Below, piece by piece: positions 1 through 8,570 of a stretch of 64,000 nt of DNA. Position 1 is the first letter of the stretch, and each line of letters starts with the position of its first letter. Origin of the DNA: Microbacterium suwonense (lineage in GTDB: Bacteria > Actinomycetota > Actinomycetes > Actinomycetales > Microbacteriaceae); assembly GCF_030296555.1 (NCBI RefSeq), contig NZ_AP027728.1, positions 2,976,001-3,040,000 of the forward strand. Direction: 5' to 3'. A program made the translations under genes and the position numbers. The notes beneath the pieces were generated by a model that was given only the letters and a program-made list of their open reading frames with translations, did no database searches and was not told the origin of the DNA.

Positions 1-1
1 C

Positions 2-883
2 GCCGTGCGGCTGGACAGCGACCAGCGCGCCTGCGAGATGATCCTGGCGTTCTCGGGCACCAGCAACGGACGCCTGGCCGTGCAGGGATTCCGGACGCTC
101 GAGAAGCACACCGGCCAGCAGATGGCCTTCCTCGCCGACGAGCACGAGGGCACGCACCTGAGCTTCCAGGACGTGTCGGTGCAGCCGCGCAGCGTGATCA
201 CCTCGCCGGAGTGGTCGGGATCCGAGCACGGCGGCAGGCGGTACACCGCCTTCGCGATCAACGTCGAGCACCTCAAACCGTGGCACACGCTCACCGGCCG
301 TCAGCACTTCTACCTCGACCACGACTGGATGGACGAGCTGGGCGAGGCGCTGCCGATCTACCGGCCGCCGCTGGACATGCACCGCCTGTTCGGCGACGTG
401 GTGCCGGGCACGGCATCCGCCGCCGAGGTGAACGTGCGGTACCTGACCCCGCATTCGAAGTGGTCGATCCACTCCGAGTACCAGGACAACCTGTTCATGC
501 TCTCGCTCTCGCGCGGCGGCCCCACGATCTGGATGAGCCCGCAGGACGCCGAGAAGATCGGTGTGCGCGACAACGACTGGATCGAGTCGTACAACCGCAA
601 CGGCGTGGTGGTAGCGCGGGCCAACGTCTCGCATCGGATGCCGGAGGGCACGGTGTACATGTACCACGCCAAGGACCGCACCGTGGATGTGCCGATCAGC
701 GAGACCAGCGGGCTGCGCGGCGGCATCCACAACTCGCTCACCCGCATCCTGCTCAAGCCGAGCCACCTGATCGGCGGCTACGCGCAGCTGGCGTGGGCGT
801 TCAACTACCTGGGGCCGACGGGGAACCAGCGCGACGAGGTCACCACGATCCGCCGCCGCAACCAGGAGGTGGTCTACCGATGA
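2..883 (+). CDS. narG: Respiratory nitrate reductase alpha subunit, C-terminal part (gene runs off the left edge)
   Basis: This is the last 293 or so codons of the molybdenum-bis-MGD catalytic subunit of the membrane-bound nitrate reductase, which reduces nitrate to nitrite on the cytoplasmic face using quinol electrons. The visible part is the molybdopterin-dinucleotide-binding end of the protein, with NarG-like stretches such as GRQHFYLDHDWM, YLTPHSKWSIHSEYQDN and LIGGYAQLAWAFNY. The frame is open at the first bases, so the start and the N-terminal Fe-S and Mo-coordinating residues lie outside. Its stop overlaps the narH start (ATGA), the usual narGHJI coupling. Identity is secure from sequence and from the three following genes. 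Confidence 0.95.
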   Translation, partial: AVRLDSDQRACEMILAFSGTSNGRLAVQGFRTLEKHTGQQMAFLADEHEGTHLSFQDVSVQPRSVITSPEWSGSEHGGRRYTAFAINVEHLKPWHTLTGRQHFYLDHDWMDELGEALPIYRPPLDMHRLFGDVVPGTASAAEVNVRYLTPHSKWSIHSEYQDNLFMLSLSRGGPTIWMSPQDAEKIGVRDNDWIESYNRNGVVVARANVSHRMPEGTVYMYHAKDRTVDVPISETSGLRGGIHNSLTRILLKPSHLIGGYAQLAWAFNYLGPTGNQRDEVTTIRRRNQEVVYR

Positions 884-2580
884 AGGTCATGGCGCAGATG
901 TCGATGGTGATGAACCTCGACAAGTGCATCGGATGCCACACCTGTTCGGTCACGTGCAAGCAGGCGTGGACGAACCGCACCGGCGTGGAGTACGTGTGGT
1001 TCAACAACGTCGAGACCCGGCCCGGCGTCGGGTATCCGCGCGGGTACGAGGATCAGGACAAGTGGCAGGGCGGCTGGGTGCGCAACAAGCGGGGCCGGCT
1101 CAAGCTGCGTTCGGGCGGGCGCCTGGCGAAGCTGGCGCGGATCTTCTCGAACCCGAAGCTGCCCGGCATCGACGACTACTACGAGCCGTGGACCTATGAC
1201 TACGACATGCTCGTGAACGCGCCCAGCGGTGAGCACACTCCGGTGGCCAGGCCCAAGAGCCTGATCACCGGCAAGGACATGAAGGTGTCGTGGTCGGCCA
1301 ACTGGGATGACGATCTGGGTGGCTCGGTGGAGACCATGCAGCAGGACCCGATCCTGCAGAAGATGAGCGAAGAGGTGAAGGCCGAGTTCGAGAAGGCCTT
1401 CATGTTCTACCTGCCGCGCATCTGCGAGCACTGCCTGAACCCCTCGTGCGTGGCATCCTGCCCCTCCGGTGCGATGTACAAGCGCCAGGAGGACGGCATC
1501 GTGCTCGTCGACCAGGACGCCTGCCGCGGCTGGCGGATGTGCGTCTCGGGCTGCCCGTACAAGAAGGTGTACTTCAACCACAAGACCGGCAAGGCCGAGA
1601 AGTGCACGATGTGCTACCCGCGTATCGAGGTCGGATTGCCCACGGTGTGCTCGGAGACCTGCGTCGGCCGGCTGCGGTACCTGGGACTGGTGCTCTACGA
1701 CGCCGACCGGGTGGCAGAGGCCGCCGCCGTGGAGGACGAGCACGAGCTGCTGGCCGCGCAGCGGTCGGTGCTGCTGGATCCGCACGATCCCGAGGTGATC
1801 GAGGCGGCGCGCCGCGACGGCATCGCCGAGGACTGGATCGAGGCCGCCCAGCGCAGCCCGGTCTGGCGGCTCATCCACGACTACGAGGTGGCGTTGCCGC
1901 TGCATCCGGAGTACCGCACCATGCCGATGGTCTGGTACATCCCGCCGCTGTCGCCGGTGGTCGACGTCGTGACCGGCTCCGGCAACGACGGCGAGGATGC
2001 CAGGACGCTGTTCGCCGCGATCGACAAGCTGCGCATCCCGATCGGCTACCTGGCCGAGCTGTTCACCGCCGGGGACATCGCCCCGGTGGATGCCGCGCTG
2101 CGCAAGCTCGCCGCGATGCGCTCGTACATGCGCGGCATCAGCATCGACGATGAGCGCGACGAGCGCATCGCGAACGCGGTGGGCATGAGCGGACGCGAGA
2201 TCGAGGAGATGTACCGGCTGCTCGCGATCGCGAAGTACGAGGAGCGCTACGTCATCCCCTCCGCCCACCAGGAGCAGGCGCACGACCTCGAGGAGATGGC
2301 CTGCTCGCTGGACTTCGAGGGCGGGCCGGGCATGGGCGGCGCCGGCGGGCCGTTCGGTGCGGCCAGCGGCCACTCGGTGCCGGTCGCGGTGGAGAACTTC
2401 CACATGCTCTCCGACCGGCAGACGGCTGACCGGCCGTCCACACCGGGACGGGTGAACCTGCTGAACTGGGATGGAAACGGGCGACCGGAAGGGCTGTTCC
2501 CGCCGTCTGAGCGCGCCCAGCCCCGCTCGTACGACGAAACTCCACCGGTTCCTGAGCGAGCGAAGCGAGACGAAGGATGA
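880..2580 (+). CDS. narH: Respiratory nitrate reductase beta subunit
   Basis: The 566-residue Fe-S electron-transfer subunit carries electrons from NarI haem to NarG. Four cysteine clusters are visible: CIGCHTCSVTCK near residue 16, CEHCLNPSCVASCP near 184, CRGWRMCVSGCP near 211 and CTMCYPRIEVGLPTVCSETC near 239. The Trp inside the third cluster replaces a Cys, as in known NarH proteins where that centre is [3Fe-4S]. I chose the ATG that overlaps the narG stop because it begins the conserved MKVMAQMSMVMNLDKC. The length is slightly above the usual 480-550 because of a Gly- and Pro-rich C-terminal tail, common in actinobacteria. It is translationally coupled to narJ. Confidence 0.97.
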   Translation: MKVMAQMSMVMNLDKCIGCHTCSVTCKQAWTNRTGVEYVWFNNVETRPGVGYPRGYEDQDKWQGGWVRNKRGRLKLRSGGRLAKLARIFSNPKLPGIDDYYEPWTYDYDMLVNAPSGEHTPVARPKSLITGKDMKVSWSANWDDDLGGSVETMQQDPILQKMSEEVKAEFEKAFMFYLPRICEHCLNPSCVASCPSGAMYKRQEDGIVLVDQDACRGWRMCVSGCPYKKVYFNHKTGKAEKCTMCYPRIEVGLPTVCSETCVGRLRYLGLVLYDADRVAEAAAVEDEHELLAAQRSVLLDPHDPEVIEAARRDGIAEDWIEAAQRSPVWRLIHDYEVALPLHPEYRTMPMVWYIPPLSPVVDVVTGSGNDGEDARTLFAAIDKLRIPIGYLAELFTAGDIAPVDAALRKLAAMRSYMRGISIDDERDERIANAVGMSGREIEEMYRLLAIAKYEERYVIPSAHQEQAHDLEEMACSLDFEGGPGMGGAGGPFGAASGHSVPVAVENFHMLSDRQTADRPSTPGRVNLLNWDGNGRPEGLFPPSERAQPRSYDETPPVPERAKRDEG

Positions 2581-3311
2581 GCACCGTCCTGCCCCCGCGG
2601 GTCACGCCTCGGCGGGCCCTGCCCGACGCGCTCACCCCGGCGTCCCTCACGCGCGCGCAGCGGTGCACGGTGCACATGCTCGCCTCGCTGCTGCTGGACT
2701 ACCCGGACGCGCAGTGGTTCGAGCGCCTGGACGTGTTCGAGGCGGGCGCGGCCACGCTCCCGGCATCCGTCTCCGAACCGCTGGAGCGGTTCATCACCCG
2801 CGCGCGCGAGGCCGGAACATCCGCGTGGCAGAAGATCTACGTGACCACCTTCGACCTCAAACGCAAGTGCTCGCTGTATCTGAGCTACTACGCCACCGGC
2901 GACACGCGTCGCCGCGGCACGGCGCTGGTGACCTTCCTCGACGCGTACCGCGCGGCGGGCTGGGAGTTCGATGCGGCTGAGCTGCCCGACTACCTGCCTG
3001 CGGTGCTGGAGTTCTCGGCCCGGTCGCAGTCGGAGGTGGCGGATGCCGTGCTCGCCGCGCACCGCGAGGGCGTCGAGGTGCTGCGTGCGGCGCTGGAGGG
3101 CATGGACAGCCCCTGGGCCGACGTCGTGCGCGCCATCACGCTGTCGCTGCCGAAGGTGGACCAGCGCACCCGCGAGCGTGTGCTGGCGCTGGTGAGCGAG
3201 GGGCCGCCCACCGAGACGGTCGGGCTGAGTCTGCCGATGCCGACCTTCGGGGCACCGGCCGGCGCGGGCCCGGCATCGCGAGGCTTCATCGGAACGGGGG
3301 ATCGACCGTGA
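2577..3311 (+). CDS. narJ: Nitrate reductase molybdenum cofactor assembly chaperone
   Basis: This 244-residue protein is the dedicated cytoplasmic chaperone that keeps NarG competent for cofactor insertion and membrane docking; it is not part of the final enzyme. The helical core shows the NarJ/TorD features MLASLLLDYPDAQWFERL near residue 38, KIYVTTFDLKRKCSLYLSYY near 90 and DYLPAVLEF near 138. The start overlaps the narH stop and its stop overlaps the narI start, so stoichiometry is set by coupled translation. The C-terminal 40 residues are low-complexity Pro/Gly/Ala and probably disordered. Confidence 0.95.
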   Translation: MSTVLPPRVTPRRALPDALTPASLTRAQRCTVHMLASLLLDYPDAQWFERLDVFEAGAATLPASVSEPLERFITRAREAGTSAWQKIYVTTFDLKRKCSLYLSYYATGDTRRRGTALVTFLDAYRAAGWEFDAAELPDYLPAVLEFSARSQSEVADAVLAAHREGVEVLRAALEGMDSPWADVVRAITLSLPKVDQRTRERVLALVSEGPPTETVGLSLPMPTFGAPAGAGPASRGFIGTGDRP

Positions 3312-4069
3312 ACACCATGCAGACCCTGCTGTGGGTGGCGCTGCCGTACATCTGCGCGGCCGTGTTCGTCCTCGGGCACATCTGGCGGTACCGCTACGAC
3401 AAGTTCGGCTGGACGACCAGGTCGTCACAGAGCTACGAGAACCGGATGCTGCGCTGGGGCTCGCCGATGTTCCACCTCGGGATCCTGATGGTCATCGCCG
3501 GACACGTGGTGGGCCTGCTGGTGCCGCGGGAGTGGCTGTACGCGATCGGGATCAGCGAGGAGATCTATCACCTCGGCGCGACCGTGCTCGGCACTTTCGC
3601 CGCCGTGCTGACCCTGGCCGGCCTCGCCATCCTCGTGTTCCGCCGGCGCACGGTGCCGGCGGTGTTCCTGGCGACCACAGTGATGGACAAGATCATGTTC
3701 GTCTTCCTGGGTGCGACCCTGCTGTTCGGCACCGCCGCGACCGTCGTGCATCAGGTGTTCGGGGCGGGGTTCCACTACCGCGAGACGATCTCGCCGTGGG
3801 TGCGCGAAGCGATGATCTTCCGCCCGCGTCCCGAGCTGATGCTCGAGGTGCCGCTGCTGTTCCAGCTGCACGTGATCACCGCCTGCCTGCTGTTCGCTCT
3901 GTGGCCGTTCACCCGGCTGGTGCACGTGTTCTCGGCGCCGGTGGGCTACCTGTTCCGCCCGTACATCGTGTACCGCTCGCGTGACGAGCAGCGCGGCAGC
4001 CGTGCGCCCAAGCGCGGCTGGGATCCGGTGGGGGCGGCGCCCGACCCCGCCCGGCTGCGCAGGCCGTAG
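3308..4069 (+). CDS. narI: Respiratory nitrate reductase gamma subunit (cytochrome b)
   Basis: The 253-residue membrane subunit oxidises quinol at the outer face and passes electrons through two b haems to NarH. Five hydrophobic segments are visible. Histidines that fit haem ligands lie in GSPMFHLGILMVIAGHVVG near residue 56 and in the later LLFQLHVITACLLFALWPFTRLVHVF near 190. It is the last gene of narGHJI; about 170 bases separate it from the next gene, which has its own possible operator. Confidence 0.96.
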   Translation: MNTMQTLLWVALPYICAAVFVLGHIWRYRYDKFGWTTRSSQSYENRMLRWGSPMFHLGILMVIAGHVVGLLVPREWLYAIGISEEIYHLGATVLGTFAAVLTLAGLAILVFRRRTVPAVFLATTVMDKIMFVFLGATLLFGTAATVVHQVFGAGFHYRETISPWVREAMIFRPRPELMLEVPLLFQLHVITACLLFALWPFTRLVHVFSAPVGYLFRPYIVYRSRDEQRGSRAPKRGWDPVGAAPDPARLRRP

Positions 4070-4176
4070 GCGGTTTCGTCGGGGACGGATGCTTCAGGTG
4101 GCGCGGATGGTGGCTTCCCTGTGCGGGAGGCTGCCATTCGGGTCCCGCGAAGGGGCTTTTCGGGGGCGATTCGCGC

Positions 4177-4192
4177 ACCGTGATTATTCACG
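4177..4192. promoter_or_regulatory. Palindromic candidate operator upstream of the Cys-rich regulator
   Basis: CCGTGATTATTCACGG is a 16-base element with perfect 6-base arms about 46 bases before the regulator start, in a stretch more AT-rich than its surroundings. It fits an operator for autoregulation of the following regulator. This is inference from symmetry and position only. Confidence 0.4.
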
Positions 4193-4237
4193 GCCCGGGG
4201 TCTCGCGGTTCTGGGGGTTCTGGCACACAATGGAGGC

Positions 4238-4861
4238 ATGACAGGCGGTGGGCTCGTATACGGGCCGATCTCGAGCTACTCCCGGGTGCAGATCCTGCAT
4301 CTGGTGCAGAATCGTGCCGAGCGCACCATCGGCGAGCTGTGCGAGGCCACCGGGCTGCACGCCAACACCGTGCGGGAGCACCTGCAGCGCCTGATCGACG
4401 GCGGTTACGTCATCCAGACCACCGAGCACCGCACCACTCGTGGTCGACCGCGCACGCTGTACAGTGCCGCGACGGGAACGCCGGAGGCGTCGAGCCCGGT
4501 CGCTCGCGACAAGGTCGCGGAGGCCGCCAGGCGCGGTGACATGATGCGCCGCATTCTTCGGGAGGATGGTTCGGAGCTGGGCCGCGAGGCCACCTATCAG
4601 CTGGACGCGCTGATCGAGCACCTGGAGGAGAGCGGCTTCGAGCCCGTCGTCGACGAGGAGGGGCTGACGGTGGAGCTCAGCCCGTGCCCGCATGCCGCAG
4701 CGAGGCCCGAGCATCGGCCGGTGCTGTGCCAGGTGCATCTCGGTCTGATGCAGGCTGTGCTGACGCAGGCCGGTGGTCCGATCGCCACCGAGTGCGTGCT
4801 CGCAACGACCCGGCCCGAGGAGTGCACGGTGCAGCTGCGCCTGGTCGAGGACGCTGCCTGA
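4238..4861 (+). CDS. HTH transcriptional regulator with C-terminal Cys/His motif (SufR-like)
   Basis: The 207-residue protein has an N-terminal winged-helix domain (residues about 15-80: VQILHLVQNRAERTIGEL, then LHANTVREHLQRLIDGGYV and the wing RGRPRTLYS). The C-terminal half holds CPHAAARPEHRPVLC, then two more Cys (TEC and EEC). The layout resembles SufR-type regulators, where C-terminal cysteines bind an Fe-S cluster that senses iron or oxygen status; spacing here is C-x13-C-x21-C-x9-C, so cluster binding is inferred. It lies directly downstream of narGHJI in the same direction and is a plausible regulator of it. A second member of the same family lies at 41039-41719. Confidence 0.75.
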   Translation: MTGGGLVYGPISSYSRVQILHLVQNRAERTIGELCEATGLHANTVREHLQRLIDGGYVIQTTEHRTTRGRPRTLYSAATGTPEASSPVARDKVAEAARRGDMMRRILREDGSELGREATYQLDALIEHLEESGFEPVVDEEGLTVELSPCPHAAARPEHRPVLCQVHLGLMQAVLTQAGGPIATECVLATTRPEECTVQLRLVEDAA

Positions 4862-4873
4862 GCGCATCCGGCC

Positions 4874-4908
4874 GCACTCCTGGGTCGCCTTCGTGCACTC
4901 CTGGGTCG
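4874..4908. repeat. Two tandem copies of a 14-base unit between convergent genes
   Basis: GCACTCCTGGGTCG occurs twice with a 21-base period right after the regulator stop and before the convergent HIT gene end. No hairpin with a T-run is obvious. It may be the remains of one of the intergenic repeat elements that mark gene ends elsewhere in the window. Confidence 0.5.
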
Positions 4909-4988
4909 ACTTAGGGTGGCGCGAACGGCTGCCTCGCCGTGGGATGACGCGGCGTGTTGCGCCCCGCGAACCAGAAGATCCCGCGCCG

Positions 4989-5471
4989 TCAGGCCCCGGT
5001 GGCGAGAAGCGTGGTCAGCTCCGCGGTGATCGAGGAGCGCAGCGCGTCGTGACGAGGGCCGAGGGCGTGCGCGGGGTCACTCCAGTGCGCGGCGTCGTAG
5101 AGCCAGACCGGCTTCTGCACGAGGCCTGCGGGCTCCCAGTCGTAGCGCGGCCACAGGTGCGCGTGCACGAAAGCATCGGTGTTGCCGAGGATCTCGATGT
5201 TCATGCGCCGGAACGCGGGGTCGTGCTTCCGGCAGGCGCGCTCGACCGCGGTGGCGAGCAGATCGACGTCGGAGAGGTACTGCACCCGCTCGGTGCGCGG
5301 CAGGTCGGCCAGGGCCCTGGCATCCGTATCGCGGCTCAGCAGCACGCTGTAACCCGGCAGGAACTGCACGTCCCCGATCACCGCGTACCCCGCCGGGGTC
5401 TGTGCCAGCAGCGTCGGGTTCTCGCCGCGTGCGGCCGAACCGATCCTGTCATCGCGCCAGTGCATGAGCAT
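4989..5471 (-). CDS. HIT family (histidine triad) protein
   Basis: A roughly 160-residue nucleotide hydrolase or transferase of the HIT fold. The triad region reads DAFVHAHLWPRY, giving the H-x-H arrangement; the third position is not a standard His, so it is a divergent member, closer to diadenosine-polyphosphate hydrolase-like proteins. The open frame runs upstream into the tRNA gene, so I placed the start at the ATG of MLMHWRDD (the ATG two codons later is equally possible). It is divergent from tRNA-Ser and convergent with the Cys-rich regulator. The substrate is unknown. Confidence 0.75.
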   Translation of the reverse strand: MLMHWRDDRIGSAARGENPTLLAQTPAGYAVIGDVQFLPGYSVLLSRDTDARALADLPRTERVQYLSDVDLLATAVERACRKHDPAFRRMNIEILGNTDAFVHAHLWPRYDWEPAGLVQKPVWLYDAAHWSDPAHALGPRHDALRSSITAELTTLLATGA

Positions 5472-5531
5472 GAGCCTAACCGGGGCATTTCGATTAGCGC
5501 GCGGGTCTGCCGATAACGTAAGCTTGTCCGC

Positions 5532-5622
5532 GGTGACGTGTCCGAGCGGCCGAAGGTGCAACTCTCGAAAAGTTGTGTAGGGTAACCCCCTACCGTGGGT
5601 TCAAATCCCACCGTCACCGCCA
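5532..5622 (+). tRNA. tRNA-Ser(CGA)
   Basis: A class II tRNA with acceptor arms GGTGACG and CGTCACC, discriminator G and an encoded CCA (5620-5622). The anticodon stem-loop CAACT-CTCGAAA-AGTTG shows anticodon CGA, which reads UCG serine codons. A long variable arm and the T-arm GTGGGTTCAAATCCCAC follow. The mature end without CCA is 5619. Confidence 0.95.
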
Positions 5623-5625
5623 AGT

Positions 5626-5670
5626 GTCCTGAGTCGCGACATCGTTTACGAACGTGTCGCGGCTCAGGAC
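5626..5670. terminator. Very strong hairpin immediately 3' of tRNA-Ser
   Basis: GTCCTGAGTCGCGACA pairs with TGTCGCGGCTCAGGAC over 16 bases with one G-U, and the stem continues through CGTT/AACG to a TACG tetraloop. It starts four bases after the tRNA CCA and ends ten bases before the stop of the convergent small HTH gene, so it could end transcription from both sides. There is no long T-run. Paired insertion-sequence ends are a less likely alternative. Confidence 0.6.
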
Positions 5671-5680
5671 TTCTTCGCGG

Positions 5681-5851
5681 TCAATGATTGATGATGCGAC
5701 TCACCTGCACTCGGGAGAGCCCGACTGCGTCGCCGATGGCGGACTGCCTCATCCCTGCCTTGTACGCGGCACGGATCGTCTCATCCCGTTCTCGGTGCGC
5801 CTTCTCGATGCGGCCCGCCGATGCGGCGAGCCGACGCTCCCAATCAGCCAC
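5681..5851 (-). CDS. Small helix-turn-helix protein (56 aa)
   Basis: Reads VADWERRLAASAGR, then an Arg/Glu-rich helix and a clear helix-turn-helix, QSAIGDAVGLSRVQVSRIINH at the very C-terminus, similar to the region-4-like helices of small actinobacterial DNA-binding proteins. The start is a GTG that overlaps the stop of the upstream micropeptide (GTGGCTGA), so the pair is translationally coupled. The strong hairpin lies just beyond its stop. Target and role are unknown; it is short enough that automated callers may miss it. Confidence 0.65.
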   Translation of the reverse strand: MADWERRLAASAGRIEKAHRERDETIRAAYKAGMRQSAIGDAVGLSRVQVSRIINH

Positions 5852-5930
5852 GGCTCCTGACTTCTCTGAGGAGCGCCGCCGCAGCCACGATGAGGGCGAT
5901 GACGGCGACCACTGTGATCACGTTCGCCAT
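5844..5930 (-). CDS. Single-helix membrane micropeptide (28 aa)
   Basis: The 28 residues begin MANVITVVAVIALIVAAAA and end in the basic tail REVRSRG, a typical single transmembrane helix with a cytoplasmic positive end. It has an excellent ribosome-binding site, AAAGGAGCACC directly before the ATG, better than most in the window. Its stop overlaps the GTG of the small HTH gene. Function is unknown; a membrane anchor or sensor for the HTH partner is one idea from the coupling. Confidence 0.6.
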   Translation of the reverse strand: MANVITVVAVIALIVAAAALLREVRSRG

Positions 5931-6056
5931 GGTGCTCCTTTCGCCGGCATGTGAGAGTCTGAACAGACAAGTGTAACACGGATGCATCAGAAATTCATCA
6001 TGAGTGATACATGTGCGTGCGCAGCGGACGCGCCTCCCCGCGTAAGCTCGAACACC

Positions 6057-6596
6057 ATGGCGACAGGCTCGACGATCCACACCTTCGATGTGCAGCTGGC
6101 GGATGTCGATCGGGGCGTGTACGAGCAGTTCGTGCTGCGCATGGCACGGCATCCGTCCGAGACAGACGCGTACCTGCTCACCCGTCTGCTGGCGTACTGC
6201 CTCGAATATGAAGAGGGCATCGCGTTCACCGAGGGCGTCGCGGCGACCGACGAGCCGGCCGTGCTCGTGCGCGATCTGACCGGTCGGGTCACCGCCTGGA
6301 TCGAGGTGGGGGCGCCGGATGCCGGACGCCTGCACTTCGGGAGCAAACTGGCCGATCGCACCGTGGTGTACACCTATCGCGATCCCGCCAAGGTCCTCGC
6401 ACAGTGGGCGGGGAAGACGATCCACCAGGCGGATGCCATCGTGCTGCACAGCTTCGACGCGGGTTTCCTCGACGGTGCTGCCGCTGCGCTCGCCCGGCGC
6501 AACACAGTGAGCGTCTCGGTCACCGAACGGCAGCTGTACCTGGAGCTCAACGCGGTGCACCTCGACTCAGCGGTGCACGACCACGCGATCCGTTAG
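6057..6596 (+). CDS. YaeQ family protein
   Basis: A 179-residue YaeQ-family protein (PD-(D/E)xK-like fold, molecular role unsettled). Family features seen are the opening GSTIHTFDVQLADVDRGVY, LRMARHPSETDAYLLTRLLAYCLEYEEGIAFT near residue 27, DLTGRVTAWIEVGAPD near 76 and LHFGSKLADRTVVYTYRDP near 92. An upstream in-frame ATG at 5982 exists, but the family start fits the ATG at 6057. It is divergent from the micropeptide/HTH pair and convergent with the MFS gene. Confidence 0.85.
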   Translation: MATGSTIHTFDVQLADVDRGVYEQFVLRMARHPSETDAYLLTRLLAYCLEYEEGIAFTEGVAATDEPAVLVRDLTGRVTAWIEVGAPDAGRLHFGSKLADRTVVYTYRDPAKVLAQWAGKTIHQADAIVLHSFDAGFLDGAAAALARRNTVSVSVTERQLYLELNAVHLDSAVHDHAIR

Positions 6597-6638
6597 CCGC
6601 GATCCCGCGTCCGCGGAATCGCCTTGCCCGCGACGCCG

Positions 6639-8021
6639 TCAGCTCGGCACGGAATCGGCGGCCGTCTCCGCAGCCGGATTCCGCCGGATGCCGATCCACG
6701 ACACCACGCCGCCCACCGCGAACAACGTCGCGGTGACCCAGGCCGCGCTGTGGAACCCGTCCAGATCGAGCGTGCCGCCGACGATCGTCGACAGCAGGGC
6801 CACGACGAGCAGTCCGGCGACGCGGGATACGGCGTTGTTCACCGCGGATGCGATGCCGCTGCGGTGCTCGTCGATCGCGCCGAGGATCGCCGCCGTCAGC
6901 GGTGCGACGGTCAGCGACAGGCCGAGCCCGAGCACGACCATTGCGGGAAGCACCTGCCACCAGTAGGTGAAGTCGCTCCCGACGGTGAGCAGCAGCAGTG
7001 CGCCGGCGGCCATCAGCAGCGGCCCGACCGTCATGAACAGCCGCGGTCCCCGCCGTCCGGCCCAGGCGCCGGCACGGGAGCTGAGCAGGATCATCAGGAT
7101 CGTGATCGGCAGGCTCGCCAGCCCCGCGGCCGTGGCGCTGAGCCCCGGGCCCTGCTGCAGGTAGACGCCGATCACGAAGCCGTTCAGCGACAGCGCTGCG
7201 TAGACGAACAGCGTCGCGAGGTTCCCCCAGCCGAAATTACGCACCCGGAACAGCGCGAGCGGCATCAGTGCAGCATCCGATCCTCGCTGCCGCAGCAGGA
7301 ACACCGCCAGCAGCAGAATGCCGACCGCACCGGGGATCCAGATCGCCGGCGATGACCAGCCCATCCTCTCCTGCTCGATGAGGGCGAACACCAGTGCGCC
7401 GAGTCCCAGCGCGCAGATCACCCCGCTGAACCAGTCCACCCGGATCGTGCGCGGATGCTGCGGCAGCTGCACCTTCGCCAGCAGGATGAGGTTCACGGCG
7501 ATCGGCAGCACGTTGATGAGGAACACGAACCGCCACGACAGCAGGTCGACGAACAGGCCGCCCATCAGCGGCCCGACCAGCTGCGCGCCGGTGGTGAACG
7601 CCGTCCACACGCCGATCGCCCTGGATTGCACCTCGCCGCGCATGGTCGTGGTGATCAGTGCGAGAGAGCTGGGCACCAGCAGCGCACCGGCCGCGCCCTG
7701 CGCCGCCCGGGCGATGATCAGCACCAGCGGGTCGGGAGCCGCGGCGACGGCGACGGATGCCAGGCCGAACGCGATCAGCCCGATCCGCATCACGGTGATG
7801 CGCCCGTAGGCGTCGGACACGGAGCCTGCCAGCAGGATCAGCGCGCTGAGCGTGATCAGATACGCGTCGACCACCCACTGCTGTGTGGCGATCCCGCCAC
7901 CCAGCTCCCGGCTGATCGCGGGCAGTGCGACGGTGACGACGGTGCCGTCGAGAAAGGTCACGAACGAGGCCAGGATCGCGACCGATACGACCAGCCTCTG
8001 CAGTGCGGTGAACGTCGGCAC
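6639..8021 (-). CDS. MFS transporter, DHA2-type drug/proton antiporter
   Basis: A 460-residue inner-membrane protein with about 14 hydrophobic segments. The N-terminal helix FLDGTVVTVALPAISREL and the following QQWVVDAYLITLSALILLAGSVSDAYGR are characteristic of DHA2-family multidrug efflux proteins (motif D1 and motif A); the antiporter motif C region reads GAQLVGPLMGGLFVD. Substrate cannot be deduced. It is divergent from the Cys-rich copper-storage-type gene with about 116 bases between, so both may share a control region. Confidence 0.9.
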   Translation of the reverse strand: MPTFTALQRLVVSVAILASFVTFLDGTVVTVALPAISRELGGGIATQQWVVDAYLITLSALILLAGSVSDAYGRITVMRIGLIAFGLASVAVAAAPDPLVLIIARAAQGAAGALLVPSSLALITTTMRGEVQSRAIGVWTAFTTGAQLVGPLMGGLFVDLLSWRFVFLINVLPIAVNLILLAKVQLPQHPRTIRVDWFSGVICALGLGALVFALIEQERMGWSSPAIWIPGAVGILLLAVFLLRQRGSDAALMPLALFRVRNFGWGNLATLFVYAALSLNGFVIGVYLQQGPGLSATAAGLASLPITILMILLSSRAGAWAGRRGPRLFMTVGPLLMAAGALLLLTVGSDFTYWWQVLPAMVVLGLGLSLTVAPLTAAILGAIDEHRSGIASAVNNAVSRVAGLLVVALLSTIVGGTLDLDGFHSAAWVTATLFAVGGVVSWIGIRRNPAAETAADSVPS

Positions 8022-8137
8022 AGCATGACACTACATCCGCCCATCGACGCCGGCATCGCTCAGGCGTACTCTGGCGTCAGGCGGGTTCACCTGCCCGCCC
8101 GCAGTCGGCGAGAGCCCAAGACGAGGAGCGGTGCGCG

Positions 8138-8539
8138 ATGGATGCGACGATGATGGACGCCATGTCGGCGGAGATGAAGATGCCGGGCATGGAGATGATG
8201 GACATGGCCGCGATGCAGGCCTGTATGGATGCGTGCTCAGCCTGTGAGCAGGCCTGCACGGTCTGCTCGATGCAGATGATGGACTGTGCGCCGGCCTGTA
8301 TGAACTGCGCCGACATGTGCAACACGATGATGCGCGCCATGCTGCGGATGCAGGGCATGACCCCGGCCGCGATGATGGCGATGCTCGACGCCTGCATCGC
8401 CATGTGCCAGACGTGCATGGACGAGTGCATGCAGCACGCCGAGAACAGCGACGTCTGCCGGATGTGCGCTCAGGCGTGCAAGTCGTGCATGGACGCCTGC
8501 ATGGCCATGCGCGAGTCGATGGTGAAGATGGCCTCCTGA
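8138..8539 (+). CDS. Cys/Met-rich four-helix copper-binding protein (copper storage protein type)
   Basis: A 133-residue protein with 18 cysteines and about 34 methionines, nearly all in repeated A-C-x-x-C and C-x-x-x-C spacings along four predicted helices (CMDACSACEQACTVC, DCAPACMNCADMC, DACIAMCQTCMDEC, VCRMCAQACKSCMDAC). Proteins of this family (Csp, DUF326) line a helix bundle with Cys thiols and store many Cu(I) ions. There is no signal peptide; the Met-rich N-terminus is unusual in density and may help metal capture, so a cytosolic store is expected. The start has GAGGAG ten bases upstream. Confidence 0.88.
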   Translation: MDATMMDAMSAEMKMPGMEMMDMAAMQACMDACSACEQACTVCSMQMMDCAPACMNCADMCNTMMRAMLRMQGMTPAAMMAMLDACIAMCQTCMDECMQHAENSDVCRMCAQACKSCMDACMAMRESMVKMAS

Positions 8540-8570
8540 TCCCTCATCAAGCGGCTCGGCCATGAGGTGG

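Noticed and set aside
874..2403. A 509-codon antisense frame opposite narH
   Set aside because: His/Arg/Val-rich shadow of narH; no start signal and no family features.
5626..5670. Insertion-sequence end or attachment site at the tRNA-Ser 3' end
   Set aside because: No integrase or transposase and no second copy of the tRNA end in the window; a two-way terminator explains the hairpin better.
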